Source of the DNA: an uncultured Gammaproteobacteria bacterium
GTDB lineage: Bacteria > Pseudomonadota > Gammaproteobacteria > Pseudomonadales > Litorivicinaceae
NCBI GenBank assembly: GCA_913057215.1
Contig: CAJXNQ010000003.1
Span: 1-64,000 of the forward strand
Direction of reading: 5' to 3'
Length of the DNA stretch: 64,000 bases
Part shown: piece after piece, positions 8,016-18,256 of the stretch
How positions within the stretch are numbered: the stretch's first letter is position 1
How the letters are laid out: each line of letters starts with the position of its first letter
Notes under the pieces: model-generated
What the model saw: the letters and a program-made list of their open reading frames with translations, nothing else
Database searches by the model: none
What the model was told of the DNA's origin: nothing
Position numbers and translations under genes: made by a program

Positions 8016-8295
8016 AGGGGTTTAGACCATGTGGTTGATGCAATGATTGGATCACAACGTCGATGCTCCGGCTACTGCGCTGCAGAATCACGACACTGCG
8101 CAGACACACCCAAAACCGACGCTGCAATCACGCATGTGAATTGGAAAGAACCTTCGCGGAAAGAGAGCTTTGTTCGTGGATCCGATTATTTTTGTTAGAC
8201 TACGCGAACCAATTGACCGCGGATTCACGTGAGATAACGAGTTAAAAACCAGGTCATAATTTGGCGCGACCAAAGTAATCTGCGCTGAAGCGCGC

Positions 8296-8371
<76 letters not shown>

Positions 8372-8397
8372 ATGGGTGCGGAATTATTAAGGGCTAA

Positions 8398-9459
8398 GTG
8401 CACCAAGTCAACATGCAACGCCAGATACCCAGACACACGATCGATGATCTGATTGACCGACTCAGCGCATTCGATTCAATCATTGATGTCAGGGCACCCA
8501 GCGAATTTATAGAAGACCATATCCCGGGCGCGATCAACTTGCCCGTGCTGGATGATCATGAGCGCGATGAGGTGGGAACACTTTATAAACAAGTGAACCC
8601 CTTCACAGCCAGAAAACGAGGTGCGGCACTGACGGCTCAAAATATCGCCCGACACCTCGAATCCCTCAGTGATCGCGATAAAAACTGGACTCCACTGATC
8701 TATTGTTGGCGAGGCGGCCAGCGCTCAGGATCGATGGCGCTGGTTTTCAATGAAATCGGCTGGCCCGTGACTTTGATTCAAGGGGGGTATAAAGCTTACC
8801 GCCGCCATGTCATTGAAGCGCTTGAGACGCTCTCAACCGCCTTTGAATTTCGCGTACTGACAGGTCCAACTGGATCAGGCAAAACGCGCCTCCTCCAGGG
8901 CTTAGAGGCGCGCGGAGCGCAAGTCCTTGACCTTGAAGGATTGGCAAATCATCGCGGCTCCTTACTGGGCGAGGCGCCGGAGAGTGATCAACCAAAACAG
9001 AAACTGTTTGAGTCGAGGCTCTATGCCGCACTTCGCAGGTTTGACCGCAAACAGCCCGTTTGGATTGAATCTGAGTCATCCAAAATCGGGGAGATTCACC
9101 TACCCAACCAACTCTTTAAACATCTCATGCAATCCAAAGGCATACGGGTTGATTGCGCCCGCGCCAGCCGAGCTGAATACCTATGTCAGGACTACCAGCA
9201 CCTGATCGACAATCCTGACAAGACACGGGCACTGATCGAAAAGCTGACCTTCCGGCATTCTCGTGCACAGGTCGATCTGTGGCGGCAACTCATCGATGAT
9301 CAGGCCTGGTTGGAATTGGCGGATAGTTTGTTGGACGTACACTACGACCCTGCTTACGCACAGTCACAAAAACGACTTCAAGTGATCGCAGACTGTCGGT
9401 TAGAGCGCCCCGGAGAGCTCAGTGATGCGGTCTATAACCAACTGATGGATGCCTCGTGA
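8398..9459 (+). CDS. selU: tRNA 2-selenouridine synthase
   Basis: The N-terminal rhodanese domain has its catalytic Cys103 in YCWRGGQRSG. The C-terminal domain carries a P-loop, GPTGSGKT, at residues 156-163. This two-domain layout and ~350-residue length are specific to SelU/MnmH. The enzyme converts the 2-thiouridine at the wobble position of tRNA-Lys, Glu and Gln to 2-selenouridine, using selenophosphate from SelD. A SelD domain is encoded in a fusion 4.3 kb away. The start may be the GTG at 8398 or the ATG at 8413. The stop overlaps the next start (GTGA). Confidence 0.95.
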   Translation: MHQVNMQRQIPRHTIDDLIDRLSAFDSIIDVRAPSEFIEDHIPGAINLPVLDDHERDEVGTLYKQVNPFTARKRGAALTAQNIARHLESLSDRDKNWTPLIYCWRGGQRSGSMALVFNEIGWPVTLIQGGYKAYRRHVIEALETLSTAFEFRVLTGPTGSGKTRLLQGLEARGAQVLDLEGLANHRGSLLGEAPESDQPKQKLFESRLYAALRRFDRKQPVWIESESSKIGEIHLPNQLFKHLMQSKGIRVDCARASRAEYLCQDYQHLIDNPDKTRALIEKLTFRHSRAQVDLWRQLIDDQAWLELADSLLDVHYDPAYAQSQKRLQVIADCRLERPGELSDAVYNQLMDAS

Positions 9460-11849
9460 GTACACGACACCTGCAAAGCCTGACCCAGTTTAAACACCTG
9501 TGGCTCTGGGTACCGGAGCCGGCATTGAACACTGAGTGTGCTCGATGGATGCAATGGCTCGAGGCTCATCCTCCAAAATCGAGGGTGCAGCTCTGTGAGT
9601 CAGACACACCCCCTGCGCTTGACTCGGTACAGGACCCTCAATCGTTGCTGGTGCTACTCGCGCATCCAGAGTCCTTGCCAACCCATGTTGAAAAAGCCTG
9701 CCAAGCCCAATACCCACTGGTGATCTTGCCGAAGATCACGCATGAGCGAGCGCCCCGATGGGTTCGCAGCCAACTGAGCGAATTGGCGCTGAATTATCGA
9801 ACACGGATTATTGGACCCGACACCCAAGCAGTGGTTCTACCGCATCAGGCGTTTGCAACGCCACCCGGTCACTTTCCTATCCTCACCGCGCCTGACATTG
9901 CTGCGGGCTCCATTGCTGTGCTGACACAATCACCCTCAATCACCAGTTGCATCCGTGACTGGGTGATTGGACGCAATATTGGCCTCTCCCATCTCATTTG
10001 TGTGGGTGGTTCGAGTGACGTCAATATCGCGGATCTTGTTGACACACTGATCCAAGACACGCATTGCCGTGCATTGGTGATCCAAATTGACAGACTGCGC
10101 ATTCCGGCGCGATTTATCAGTGCATTACGCAGTTGTTCGCGCCACAAACCGGTGATGGTGTTGCACACCGGCCGCGTGCGTGATTTTCAAACCGAACAAG
10201 ACCCTGCGATCGATACCTTTCTCGACCGCGAATTGCTCTATCAGGCTGCAATCAATCGGGCCGGTGCCTCAAGCCTCGACACCTTGGACGACCTCTTTCA
10301 AGCCTTGGAAAGCCTCACCAAACGGCGCACCCATGATGGCCATCGTTTGGCGATCATTGGCGCTGGAGATGGCCTTGAGGCGCTTGCAGCAGATCACCTC
10401 TATGCAGCCAACGAGGGTGCAATCGACTTCACGGTACGAAAAGAACCACGGTGGTTTGATGCGCCCGAGCAGTTCCCGAACGATCCCGAGACCTTGGATC
10501 AAATTCGAGAATCCGCCGATGGCGTGCTGATTCCACTGGTGGCTGAGCGACTCATCCACGCCGAGGATATTGAGTTTACGAATTGGGCAAACACGCTCAA
10601 AACCTTTGAGCGCGCACTCAATCGGCCGATTTACCTCGCAGCCCCCGGTTTGGTGGTCGGCAGACGTCTACGAAAGGCGCTCGATCGCGCCGGCCTTGCC
10701 GTCTACACCACCCCCGAGCAGGCGCTCAATGGGTTTTTAAGCCTTGCCCGGCATGAATTCGCCAGCCGCCTGGTGGATGCGCATGTCGAGGCCAATGATC
10801 TGGATGCACTGGCCGAGGCCGAACAAATCCTCAAATCCTTTCTGCCGGCCCCGGTGCAACTCGATGCCAGCCAACGTCGGCAGGTCGCAGACGCAATCCC
10901 TCACATCGCCAACCAAGACATGCCACAGGGAAGCCTCACACGCGTGGCTTCCGGGATTGCTCGGGACCCTATCTTTGGTCCTGTCATTTATGTACATGAA
11001 CCACCGGGGCACTTCCCAAAGCTTGCATTAACTTTACCGCCGATCAATCAAGCCCTGGCTGAAGATTTATTACATCGATCAGCCTCAGGTCGAACGCTTG
11101 AATCCACAGACCCCGAAGGATTTGCAAAAGCTGCACTGGTGCTTGTGAATTGCTCACGACTCTTAAGCCGCGTGCCGGAACTCGCATCTTTAAAAATCCA
11201 ATTGAGTGTTGCGCGCGGTCAGGTCCACAGCTCACTCAACGAAATCATACTGGCCGAACGCGTGGTGCCAGCCATCACACCCTATCCAGAAGCATTGGAT
11301 CGCGCTGTGACACTCAAAACAGGACAAGCCGCACGACTGCGTCCGCTACGACCTGAAGATGAAACCGCACACCGCGTGTTTTTATCCAAGTTGTCACGCG
11401 CCACGCTTCGATTCCGGTATTTCTCGGACAAACACAGTTTCAGTGCCCGGGAATTGGCCGCCATGACCCATGTGGATTATTCACGCGAAGTGGCCCTGAT
11501 TGTGACACTGCCTGGAGATCCCATCGATGAGACGCTCGGTGTGGTACGCGTCATCTTTGATGCCGATGGGCTCAGTGCTGAATTCGCCATGGTCGTTCGC
11601 GATGATTTACAACGCACCGGTGTCGGCCAGATGCTCCTACAAGCCGCAGTTGATCTCGCCAAAGACCGTGACGCGCGGATGATTTATGGCGAAACCATGA
11701 TTCAAAACAAAGGTATGCAAGCGCTTTCCAAACGCGTTGGATTTAAAATCAAAACCGATTTTGATGCCGAATGCGTTTGGATGACCTATCTGATCAGTCC
11801 ACCCCGAGACGCCTGGGAGGCCAGTCGTCTCGAGGCGCTCACGGGCTGA
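9456..11849 (+). CDS. pat: Pat-type protein lysine acetyltransferase (acyl-CoA synthetase-like plus GNAT)
   Basis: This 797-residue protein has a large N-terminal region resembling ADP-forming acyl-CoA synthetases (CoA-binding and succinyl-CoA-ligase-like parts, about 1-450), a degenerate ATP-grasp part, and a C-terminal GNAT domain (about 625-790, with RLRPLRPEDE at its start and RTGVGQMLLQAA as the acetyl-CoA loop). This matches Pat/PatZ (YfiQ), which acetylates and switches off AMP-forming acyl-CoA synthetases. The convergent neighbour is propionyl-CoA synthetase, a known Pat substrate class, which supports the call. It starts with GTG overlapping the selU stop. Confidence 0.88.
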   Translation: MSTRHLQSLTQFKHLWLWVPEPALNTECARWMQWLEAHPPKSRVQLCESDTPPALDSVQDPQSLLVLLAHPESLPTHVEKACQAQYPLVILPKITHERAPRWVRSQLSELALNYRTRIIGPDTQAVVLPHQAFATPPGHFPILTAPDIAAGSIAVLTQSPSITSCIRDWVIGRNIGLSHLICVGGSSDVNIADLVDTLIQDTHCRALVIQIDRLRIPARFISALRSCSRHKPVMVLHTGRVRDFQTEQDPAIDTFLDRELLYQAAINRAGASSLDTLDDLFQALESLTKRRTHDGHRLAIIGAGDGLEALAADHLYAANEGAIDFTVRKEPRWFDAPEQFPNDPETLDQIRESADGVLIPLVAERLIHAEDIEFTNWANTLKTFERALNRPIYLAAPGLVVGRRLRKALDRAGLAVYTTPEQALNGFLSLARHEFASRLVDAHVEANDLDALAEAEQILKSFLPAPVQLDASQRRQVADAIPHIANQDMPQGSLTRVASGIARDPIFGPVIYVHEPPGHFPKLALTLPPINQALAEDLLHRSASGRTLESTDPEGFAKAALVLVNCSRLLSRVPELASLKIQLSVARGQVHSSLNEIILAERVVPAITPYPEALDRAVTLKTGQAARLRPLRPEDETAHRVFLSKLSRATLRFRYFSDKHSFSARELAAMTHVDYSREVALIVTLPGDPIDETLGVVRVIFDADGLSAEFAMVVRDDLQRTGVGQMLLQAAVDLAKDRDARMIYGETMIQNKGMQALSKRVGFKIKTDFDAECVWMTYLISPPRDAWEASRLEALTG

Positions 11850-13718
11850 TTACAGTTTCTCTGAAATCTCAGACAGGACCGTTGGATCTTCAATGGTCGA
11901 TGGCATGGAGTAACTCTCGCCATCGGCTATTTTCCGAAGGGTCGCACGAAGGATCTTTCCAGATCGAGTCTTCGGTAACCGCTCAACAATCACTGCTTTA
12001 TTAAAGCAAGCGACCGCACCAATCGATGCACGCACCGACTGAATCAAGGCAGCCTCGACGGTCTTCGGGTCCTCAGTCACACCATCTTTGAGCACCACGA
12101 GACCGAGCGGCAACTGCCCTTTCAACTCATCAGCCACACCAATCACCGCACACTCAGCAACCGCCGGGTGTGCTGCCACGATTTCTTCCATTTCACCGGT
12201 TGAGAGTCGGTGTCCAGCGACGTTGATCACATCATCGGTGCGACCCATGATGAAGATGTACCCCTCATGGTCGATGAATCCGCCATCGCCCGTGAGGTAA
12301 TAGCCTGGATAGGGATTGAGATACGACTCCTCAAAGCGGGTGTGATTCCCCCACACGGTCGGTAAACACGAAGGTGGCAATGGCCGTTTGATGACCACAC
12401 TGCCCTGTTCACCGGCTTCAACAGGCTCACCGTTCGGGTCCAAAATCTCGACCTTAAACCCAGGCGTTGGCATGGTGGAGGAGCCCGCTTTTGGTGTGAA
12501 AGACTGAAGCCCTCTGGGATTTGAAGCAATCGCCCAACCGGTTTCAGTTTGCCACCAGTGATCGACAATCGGCAGATCCGTCAGTTCATCCAGCCAATGA
12601 TAGGTTGGCGGATCCAATCGCTCTCCGGCTAAGTACAGTGCATCGAGGCTCTCTGTGTTGTACTGCTGAAAGAACGCACCGTGCGGATCTTCTTTTCGAA
12701 CGGCCCGAAACGCTGTGGGAGCAGTGAATAACACCTTCACCTTGTACTCTTCAACAACACGCCAAAACGCGCCGGCATCGGGTGTTCTAACTGGCTTTCC
12801 TTCATACAACACCGTTGAGCATCCGAATAAGAGCGGTGCATAGACAATGTAAGAATGCCCAACAACCCAACCGATATCACTGGCCGCCCAGAACACCTCA
12901 CCGGGCTTCATGTTATAGATGGCTTGCATTGAATAGGTCATTGCCACCGCGTGGCCGCCATTATCTCGGACCACGCCCTTGGGCTTACCCGTCGTTCCAG
13001 ATGTGTACAGGATATACAACGGATGCGTTGCACTGACTGGCACACATTCAAGGGGCTCTGCCTGTTCGAGAACCGTTGCAAAGGAGTAGTCACGACCCTC
13101 AACAGGTGTATAGCTGGCCTCTGGGCGTTCCAGCACAATCACGTGACTCGGAGCGTGGTCAGCCATCTCGATGGCTTCATTCACAATCGGCATGTACTCG
13201 ATGACTTTGGAGACTTCGATGCCACAGGTTGCCGTGACAATCACTTTGGGTGCTGCATCACTCAATCGAACGGCCAACTCACTGGCTGCGAATCCGCCGA
13301 ACACCACGGAATGAATGGCACCAATCCGGGCACAGGCAAAAATTGCCACCAGCGCATCGGGAACCATCGGCATGTAAATCACCACCCGATCACCGGTGGT
13401 CACCCCCATAGACGCCAGAGCACCCGCAAACTTCGCCACCCGAGCCTGGAGCTCGGCATAGGTGATGGCTGATTTGGTCTGCGTCACCGGTGAATCGTAA
13501 TAAATCGCGACCTGATCACCGCGACCAGCCACCACATGACGATCGATGGCGTTGTAGCAGGTATTCAATGTGCCATCGGGATACCATCGTTCGATGCCTT
13601 CGATGTCATTGGCAAGGCCTACCTGAGGCGGTTGCACCCAATCCACAAGTTCCGCTTTTTCAAGCCAAAAGCCCTCAGGATCCTCAATTGAGCGAGTGTA
13701 CTCGGTGTGGTAATTCAT
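11850..13718 (-). CDS. prpE: Propionyl-CoA synthetase
   Basis: This AMP-forming acyl-CoA synthetase of ~622 residues has the adenylate P-loop YTSGTTGKPKGVVRD, the WWQTETGW motif, and the C-terminal catalytic-lysine motif PKTRSGKILRA. Best-fit features, such as VVRDNGGHAVA and the length, point to PrpE rather than Acs. I chose the ATG at 13718, preceded by AGGAA. The PKTRSGK lysine is the residue that Pat-type acetyltransferases modify in this family. The stop codon abuts the stop of the pat gene with no space between. It makes propionyl-CoA from propionate, ATP and CoA. Confidence 0.92.
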   Translation of the reverse strand: MNYHTEYTRSIEDPEGFWLEKAELVDWVQPPQVGLANDIEGIERWYPDGTLNTCYNAIDRHVVAGRGDQVAIYYDSPVTQTKSAITYAELQARVAKFAGALASMGVTTGDRVVIYMPMVPDALVAIFACARIGAIHSVVFGGFAASELAVRLSDAAPKVIVTATCGIEVSKVIEYMPIVNEAIEMADHAPSHVIVLERPEASYTPVEGRDYSFATVLEQAEPLECVPVSATHPLYILYTSGTTGKPKGVVRDNGGHAVAMTYSMQAIYNMKPGEVFWAASDIGWVVGHSYIVYAPLLFGCSTVLYEGKPVRTPDAGAFWRVVEEYKVKVLFTAPTAFRAVRKEDPHGAFFQQYNTESLDALYLAGERLDPPTYHWLDELTDLPIVDHWWQTETGWAIASNPRGLQSFTPKAGSSTMPTPGFKVEILDPNGEPVEAGEQGSVVIKRPLPPSCLPTVWGNHTRFEESYLNPYPGYYLTGDGGFIDHEGYIFIMGRTDDVINVAGHRLSTGEMEEIVAAHPAVAECAVIGVADELKGQLPLGLVVLKDGVTEDPKTVEAALIQSVRASIGAVACFNKAVIVERLPKTRSGKILRATLRKIADGESYSMPSTIEDPTVLSEISEKL

Positions 13719-13771
13719 AAAGCATTCCTCAAAATCTGCGCACAATGTGACCTATTTTTAAGACACTGTCT

Positions 13772-15862
13772 TTAAGACGTTTCGGTGGTCAAACGACCGA
13801 TTGGATGTGGCCTTAACCCCAGTTGTTGCCATTGGTCCAGAAGTGACGACAGCTGGCTCGGCTGAATCGCGACCAGCAGCGGACCGGCTGTTTGTGGATC
13901 GAACACGACCGGATGAGGGGCGCCTCGAACCAGACTTCCCGCATAGTCACGATTGCCCGGCATCGCGGTCGATTCAACGCCCGCGTCCAAAAGCGCATCC
14001 ACCCCGTCAAAACGCGGAATATCGTGATCCCACACAAACTCAGTCTGTTGCCCATCGAGCATTTCCTTCAAATGCCCCGCCAAACCAAAGCCTGTCACAT
14101 CAGTCATGGCAGAGACCTCGAGTGACACAGCCACTTGCGCCGCCGCATCCAGCGAGATCAACGCCTGCTCGATCCATGCATCAATCCAGACTGAGGAGGC
14201 TTTGTGTGCGTTCATCCCAGCCATCAGGATTCCACTACCGAGTGGCCCTGAAATCACCAATACGTCACCCGGTTGCGCACCCTGCTTACTCACAGGAGTG
14301 GCTGTTTTTCCCTCGACACTGACCGCAATCAACGCTTGACCGAGCGCCAAGCTGTGTCCGCCATCGAGCGTCACGCCATACTGCTTCGCAGCTGCTTTTA
14401 AGCCGGCATGCACCAACCGAAATTCATCGGCTTCAAGTCGTGGATTGGCGGCCCGTGATACACCGATTAAAGCCAAGGCACGCTTCGGACTTGCACCCAT
14501 GGCCCACACATCTGAAACCGCATGGCGCATGGCCAAACGGCCCATCAGGTAGGGGTCTTCCAGAACATAGGTCAGGGCATCCAATGATCGGTATCGGGTG
14601 CCTTTTTTACCCCGACTGCCGACAGCATCCTCAAATCCACCCCCGAGTGCACTCTCAAGCGTCAGTCCCGGGAGTTTCGCAGCACAGCCCTCACAACGCA
14701 TGGCCTGGTCCGACTGCATCGGCGGCAACCGAAAACGCGCCATAAAGGTTCGATCAATGCGGTCTTTCATGCGCCACACCCAAGCACCTGATACAGCCAA
14801 AGGACCCTTGATACCAATGGCCGTCCCATCACCCCGATTGAGTAACGTCAGCCACCGTGTTTGCGGTCGAAATGCAGCCACCGTCTGGCCGGCCAAAATG
14901 CGGGGAATCGCGCGCGCTAAATACTGACCAGCACGCACCGCCATCACTCCAGATCGTGGTCGGCTCGTTTCGAGTTCGGCAATATCGCCACAGGCATAGA
15001 GTCCTTCACAGCCACGCACAGACAACCGCGCATCCACTGCCAAAAAGCCACTGTGCGCGCGCGGGAGATCTGAGGCATCCAACCATTGTGGACTGACCAC
15101 GGGTGTTGCCACCAACACCACATCTGCGGCCAACACTGTTTCATCGTCTAAATGCACTTCGCCGGGTGTGGCCTTGATCGCCGGATTGCATTCATAGAGC
15201 TCGATGGTGTGTGCACGCAATGCGTCACGGATCTGCTGAGCGGCCGGTTGTATTGACGGATCGTCCTCAAATGGGCGTTTGGTGACCAAGCGGATCGTCT
15301 TCGCAGACCCGTGGCGTGCACGCATGGCAAAGGCCAGCTCGATGCCCGCTGCGCCACCACCGACAATCACAAGACTCGTTCCCGCCTCCATGGCTCGGTC
15401 AATGGCTGGCAAGGCCTCCAACAGTCGACCCAGCGGCTTCACGTAATAGAGCGCATCGTGTGAGGATTCAAAGGCATGGGCAGGCGATGCGCCGGTGTTG
15501 ATGACGGCAACATCGTATTGAAGCGGTGGTAACACCGCCCCATTGACTGAGGGTTTGATGAACACCTGTTGGTGTCTGGCATCAACTGCAGACAGTTGGC
15601 CGCGGATAAGCCAGGCGCCCGCCTGCTTGGCAAGGCGGCCAATATCAATAAAGAGTTCGTCGGCTGTGTATTGACCGGCGAGAAAACCGGGCAACATGCC
15701 GGAGTATGGTGCGCGCCCGGAGGGGTTCACCACAATGAGGCGAACGTTGGGGTCTGGATGCATTGCGTAGTGGCGGATCACGGCCACATTGGCGTGACCC
15801 GCCCCAATTAGGATCAGTGTTCGAACAGGTCTCGGGTCAACCGATGACACGTGTTGGCTCAC
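13772..15862 (-). CDS. selD: Fusion of FAD-dependent oxidoreductase and selenophosphate synthetase (SelD)
   Basis: Residues ~1-385 form an NDH-2-like pyridine nucleotide-disulfide oxidoreductase, with LIGAGHANVAVI near the N-terminus, VIVGGGAAGIELA as the second nucleotide fold, and GLYACGDIAE. Residues ~388-696 are SelD. Cys393 and Lys396 in CEGCAAK replace the usual catalytic Cys/Sec-x-x-Lys; SDVWAMG and DGGHS are conserved. SelD makes selenophosphate from selenide and ATP. The oxidoreductase half is thought to help supply reduced selenium. The active-site residue is Cys, not selenocysteine. The start overlaps the end of the glutathione reductase gene by 26 bases, and SelU in the same window is the likely user. 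Confidence 0.93.
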   Translation of the reverse strand: MSQHVSSVDPRPVRTLILIGAGHANVAVIRHYAMHPDPNVRLIVVNPSGRAPYSGMLPGFLAGQYTADELFIDIGRLAKQAGAWLIRGQLSAVDARHQQVFIKPSVNGAVLPPLQYDVAVINTGASPAHAFESSHDALYYVKPLGRLLEALPAIDRAMEAGTSLVIVGGGAAGIELAFAMRARHGSAKTIRLVTKRPFEDDPSIQPAAQQIRDALRAHTIELYECNPAIKATPGEVHLDDETVLAADVVLVATPVVSPQWLDASDLPRAHSGFLAVDARLSVRGCEGLYACGDIAELETSRPRSGVMAVRAGQYLARAIPRILAGQTVAAFRPQTRWLTLLNRGDGTAIGIKGPLAVSGAWVWRMKDRIDRTFMARFRLPPMQSDQAMRCEGCAAKLPGLTLESALGGGFEDAVGSRGKKGTRYRSLDALTYVLEDPYLMGRLAMRHAVSDVWAMGASPKRALALIGVSRAANPRLEADEFRLVHAGLKAAAKQYGVTLDGGHSLALGQALIAVSVEGKTATPVSKQGAQPGDVLVISGPLGSGILMAGMNAHKASSVWIDAWIEQALISLDAAAQVAVSLEVSAMTDVTGFGLAGHLKEMLDGQQTEFVWDHDIPRFDGVDALLDAGVESTAMPGNRDYAGSLVRGAPHPVVFDPQTAGPLLVAIQPSQLSSLLDQWQQLGLRPHPIGRLTTETS

Positions 15863-17195
15863 GCATGGTCACAAATTCTTCCGCTGCGGTTGGGTGAATG
15901 CCAATGGTGGCATCAAATACAGCCTTGGTTGCACCTGCTTTCACAGCCACAGCAAAGCCTTGCAGCATTTCACCGGCATCGGGGGACAACAGATGCAACC
16001 CAAGGATGCGATCGGTGGCATCTTCGACAATCAGCTTAAAGACGCTCTGCTCACTGCGGCCACTCAAGGTGTGTTTCATTGGCCGAAACCGACTCACATA
16101 GACACGTGCTCGGATGCCCGCCTCGATGACGGCCTCCTCAGACAGGCCGAGCGTTCCCACATTGGGCTGGCTGAAAATCGTCGTCGGCAGGTGATCGTAA
16201 TCAACAGATGCCGAAGGCGCCTTGCCAAATAAGTACTTGGAAAGCGCCATGCCCTCGGCTAAAGCGACCGGAGTCAGCGCCACGGTGCCTGTCACATCGC
16301 CAACGGCGTAAATCGAAGGCTCATCAGTTTGGAAGTTTTCACCAACCACCAGAGTGCCATCCTCCCGCGTTTGCACCTCGGTATTTTCAAGACCCAGACC
16401 AAAGGTGTTGGGTACACGCCCCACTGCCATCAGCACTTCATCGGTGACAAGCGCGTCGTCATCGGAGTGATCAAACACCAACCCAGCGTCCGTTTTCTCG
16501 ATGCCATAGAGCCGATGATTCAAGCGGACCTCGACACCTTTAGTCTGCATTTCTGCAATCAGGGTCTCGACAATCTCGCGGTCAAATTCTTTCAACAGAT
16601 TTGGCCCGCGATACGACAAGGTTGTCTGCACGCCAAGACCTGCAAAAATCCCCGCAAATTCAACTGCAATATAACCGCCGCCGACCACCACGATGCGCTT
16701 GGGCAGTGTGTCTAAATCAAAGATTTCATTGCTGCTTTTGGCATGCTCAATCCCAGGCATGTCTGGCATCCGCGGCCATCCACCGGTGGCGATGAGGATC
16801 CGGTCTGTATCAAGCACCTGATCATTGACGGCCACTTGATGGGCATTGAGGATCCGCCCACGTCCTGTGATGAGCTCGGCGCCTGAATTCTCGAGAAGCT
16901 GATCATAAATACCGTTCAAACGGCTAATTTCGCGTGTTTTATTGTCACGGAGCGTTGGCCAATCAAAGGCCGTCTCAGTGGTTTGCCAGCCATAACCCCG
17001 TGCATCCACCAAGCTTTCCTGAAATCCCGATCCAAACACATAGAGCTTCTTCGGGACGCATCCGACATTGACACAGGTCCCGCCCAGATAGCGATCCTCG
17101 AGCACACACACCTTGGCACCGAAGCTGGCCGCCATCCGCGCTGCGCGGACGCCCCCGCTGCCAGCGCCAATGACCACGAGATCATATCGACTCAT
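15837..17195 (-). CDS. gor: Glutathione-disulfide reductase
   Basis: The FAD fold VVIGAGSGGVRAAR at the N-terminus is followed by the redox-active disulfide GGTCVNVGCVPKK (Cys41 and Cys46). An NADPH-binding fold (VVVGGGYIAVEFAG) and a C-terminal interface domain with the catalytic His in GIHPTAAEE complete the family layout at ~450 residues. GAGGA precedes the ATG. It reduces glutathione disulfide in the cytosol. The 3' overlap with the SelD fusion suggests co-expression; glutathione is a known carrier in selenium reduction, so the pairing makes sense functionally. Confidence 0.94.
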   Translation of the reverse strand: MSRYDLVVIGAGSGGVRAARMAASFGAKVCVLEDRYLGGTCVNVGCVPKKLYVFGSGFQESLVDARGYGWQTTETAFDWPTLRDNKTREISRLNGIYDQLLENSGAELITGRGRILNAHQVAVNDQVLDTDRILIATGGWPRMPDMPGIEHAKSSNEIFDLDTLPKRIVVVGGGYIAVEFAGIFAGLGVQTTLSYRGPNLLKEFDREIVETLIAEMQTKGVEVRLNHRLYGIEKTDAGLVFDHSDDDALVTDEVLMAVGRVPNTFGLGLENTEVQTREDGTLVVGENFQTDEPSIYAVGDVTGTVALTPVALAEGMALSKYLFGKAPSASVDYDHLPTTIFSQPNVGTLGLSEEAVIEAGIRARVYVSRFRPMKHTLSGRSEQSVFKLIVEDATDRILGLHLLSPDAGEMLQGFAVAVKAGATKAVFDATIGIHPTAAEEFVTMREPTRVIG

Positions 17196-17202
17196 ACATT
17201 CC

Positions 17203-18165
17203 TCATTTCATCACCACGATGGATTTCGCAGTTTGTTCACCAGTTTGCATCCGTTGATAGGCGGCATTCACCTCATCCACTGCATAGATCTGTTCAACCC
17301 CATGATGTACGCGGCCACGCTGCAATGCAGGCCACACAATGGTCTCAAGCTCCGCAAGCAAACGTCGCTTGGTTGAATTCGGTTGAGTCCGAAGCGTCCG
17401 ACCGAAGAGTGTCACATTTCGCGATAATAACTCCACCAAGTTGGCCTCGGTTTTCACACCACCCAGTAAGCCAATGAGCGCGATCCGTGCCGAATCAGCG
17501 GCCAATCTCAAGTTCTGATCCAAATAGCCACCACCGACTGGATCCAAAATCACATCGAATTTCAGCCCTTGGCCTCTGAAGTAAGCAGCCCAATCGTCCG
17601 ATCGCAACACGCCGTGTTCCGCTCCGCGCGCCAGACTGTAGGCCAATTTCTCGTCTGACCCGCACGTCACATAGGGGACGGCCCCTAAAAGACGTGTCAG
17701 TTGAATGGCGGCCACCCCAACACCTGAGCCGCCCGCATGGATCAACACCCGTTCCTTGGGTCGAGTCCCGGCTTGATCCCAGAGGTTAAATAGCGCCGTA
17801 CACCAGGTTTCGCAGAGACCTGCCGCAAGCGCCAATTCCATACCGTCCGGTACCGACACCAAGACCTGCGGACTGCAGGTCACCGCGTCGGCCAATCCTC
17901 CACCGGGTAGCAGCGCACAGACCTTGCGGCCGAGCCAGGCACGATCGACACCGTCGCCGACTTGATCGACCACACCGGCACACTCCAACCCAAGTACAGG
18001 ATGTTCAACATGGCCGGGGTATTTACCCTTGATTTGCAGGAGATCCGCGCGGTTGAGGCCGGCTGCCTCAACGGAGATTCGCACCTCGCCGACCCCAGCA
18101 TCGGGCATCGGAACCTCTGTCCAAACTGCCTGTTCGGCAGACGTGTCAATACACAAGGCTCGCAT
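17203..18165 (-). CDS. NAD(P)H quinone oxidoreductase, PIG3-like
   Basis: This is a medium-chain dehydrogenase/reductase of 320 residues without the zinc ligands of alcohol dehydrogenases. It has GLNRADLLQIKGKYP near the N-terminus and the nucleotide-binding segment LIHAGGSGVGVAAIQL, both typical of PIG3-type quinone oxidoreductases. It probably reduces quinones or enones with NADPH. It precedes gor by 7 bases in the same direction, so it likely heads a redox operon qor-gor-selD. I see no clear ribosome site before the ATG. Confidence 0.88.
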   Translation of the reverse strand: MRALCIDTSAEQAVWTEVPMPDAGVGEVRISVEAAGLNRADLLQIKGKYPGHVEHPVLGLECAGVVDQVGDGVDRAWLGRKVCALLPGGGLADAVTCSPQVLVSVPDGMELALAAGLCETWCTALFNLWDQAGTRPKERVLIHAGGSGVGVAAIQLTRLLGAVPYVTCGSDEKLAYSLARGAEHGVLRSDDWAAYFRGQGLKFDVILDPVGGGYLDQNLRLAADSARIALIGLLGGVKTEANLVELLSRNVTLFGRTLRTQPNSTKRRLLAELETIVWPALQRGRVHHGVEQIYAVDEVNAAYQRMQTGEQTAKSIVVMK

Positions 18166-18256
18166 CAGTTAAACAATCCTCTCATCACAAACACGCCACT
18201 CCGGCGCTCACCAAGGATGGCGGAGGTGAATTCTGAACGGACCGCACAGTTTGTGC

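Noticed and set aside
13772-14701. Selenocysteine codon in the SelD domain
   Set aside because: The catalytic position is an ordinary Cys codon and no in-frame TGA occurs there.
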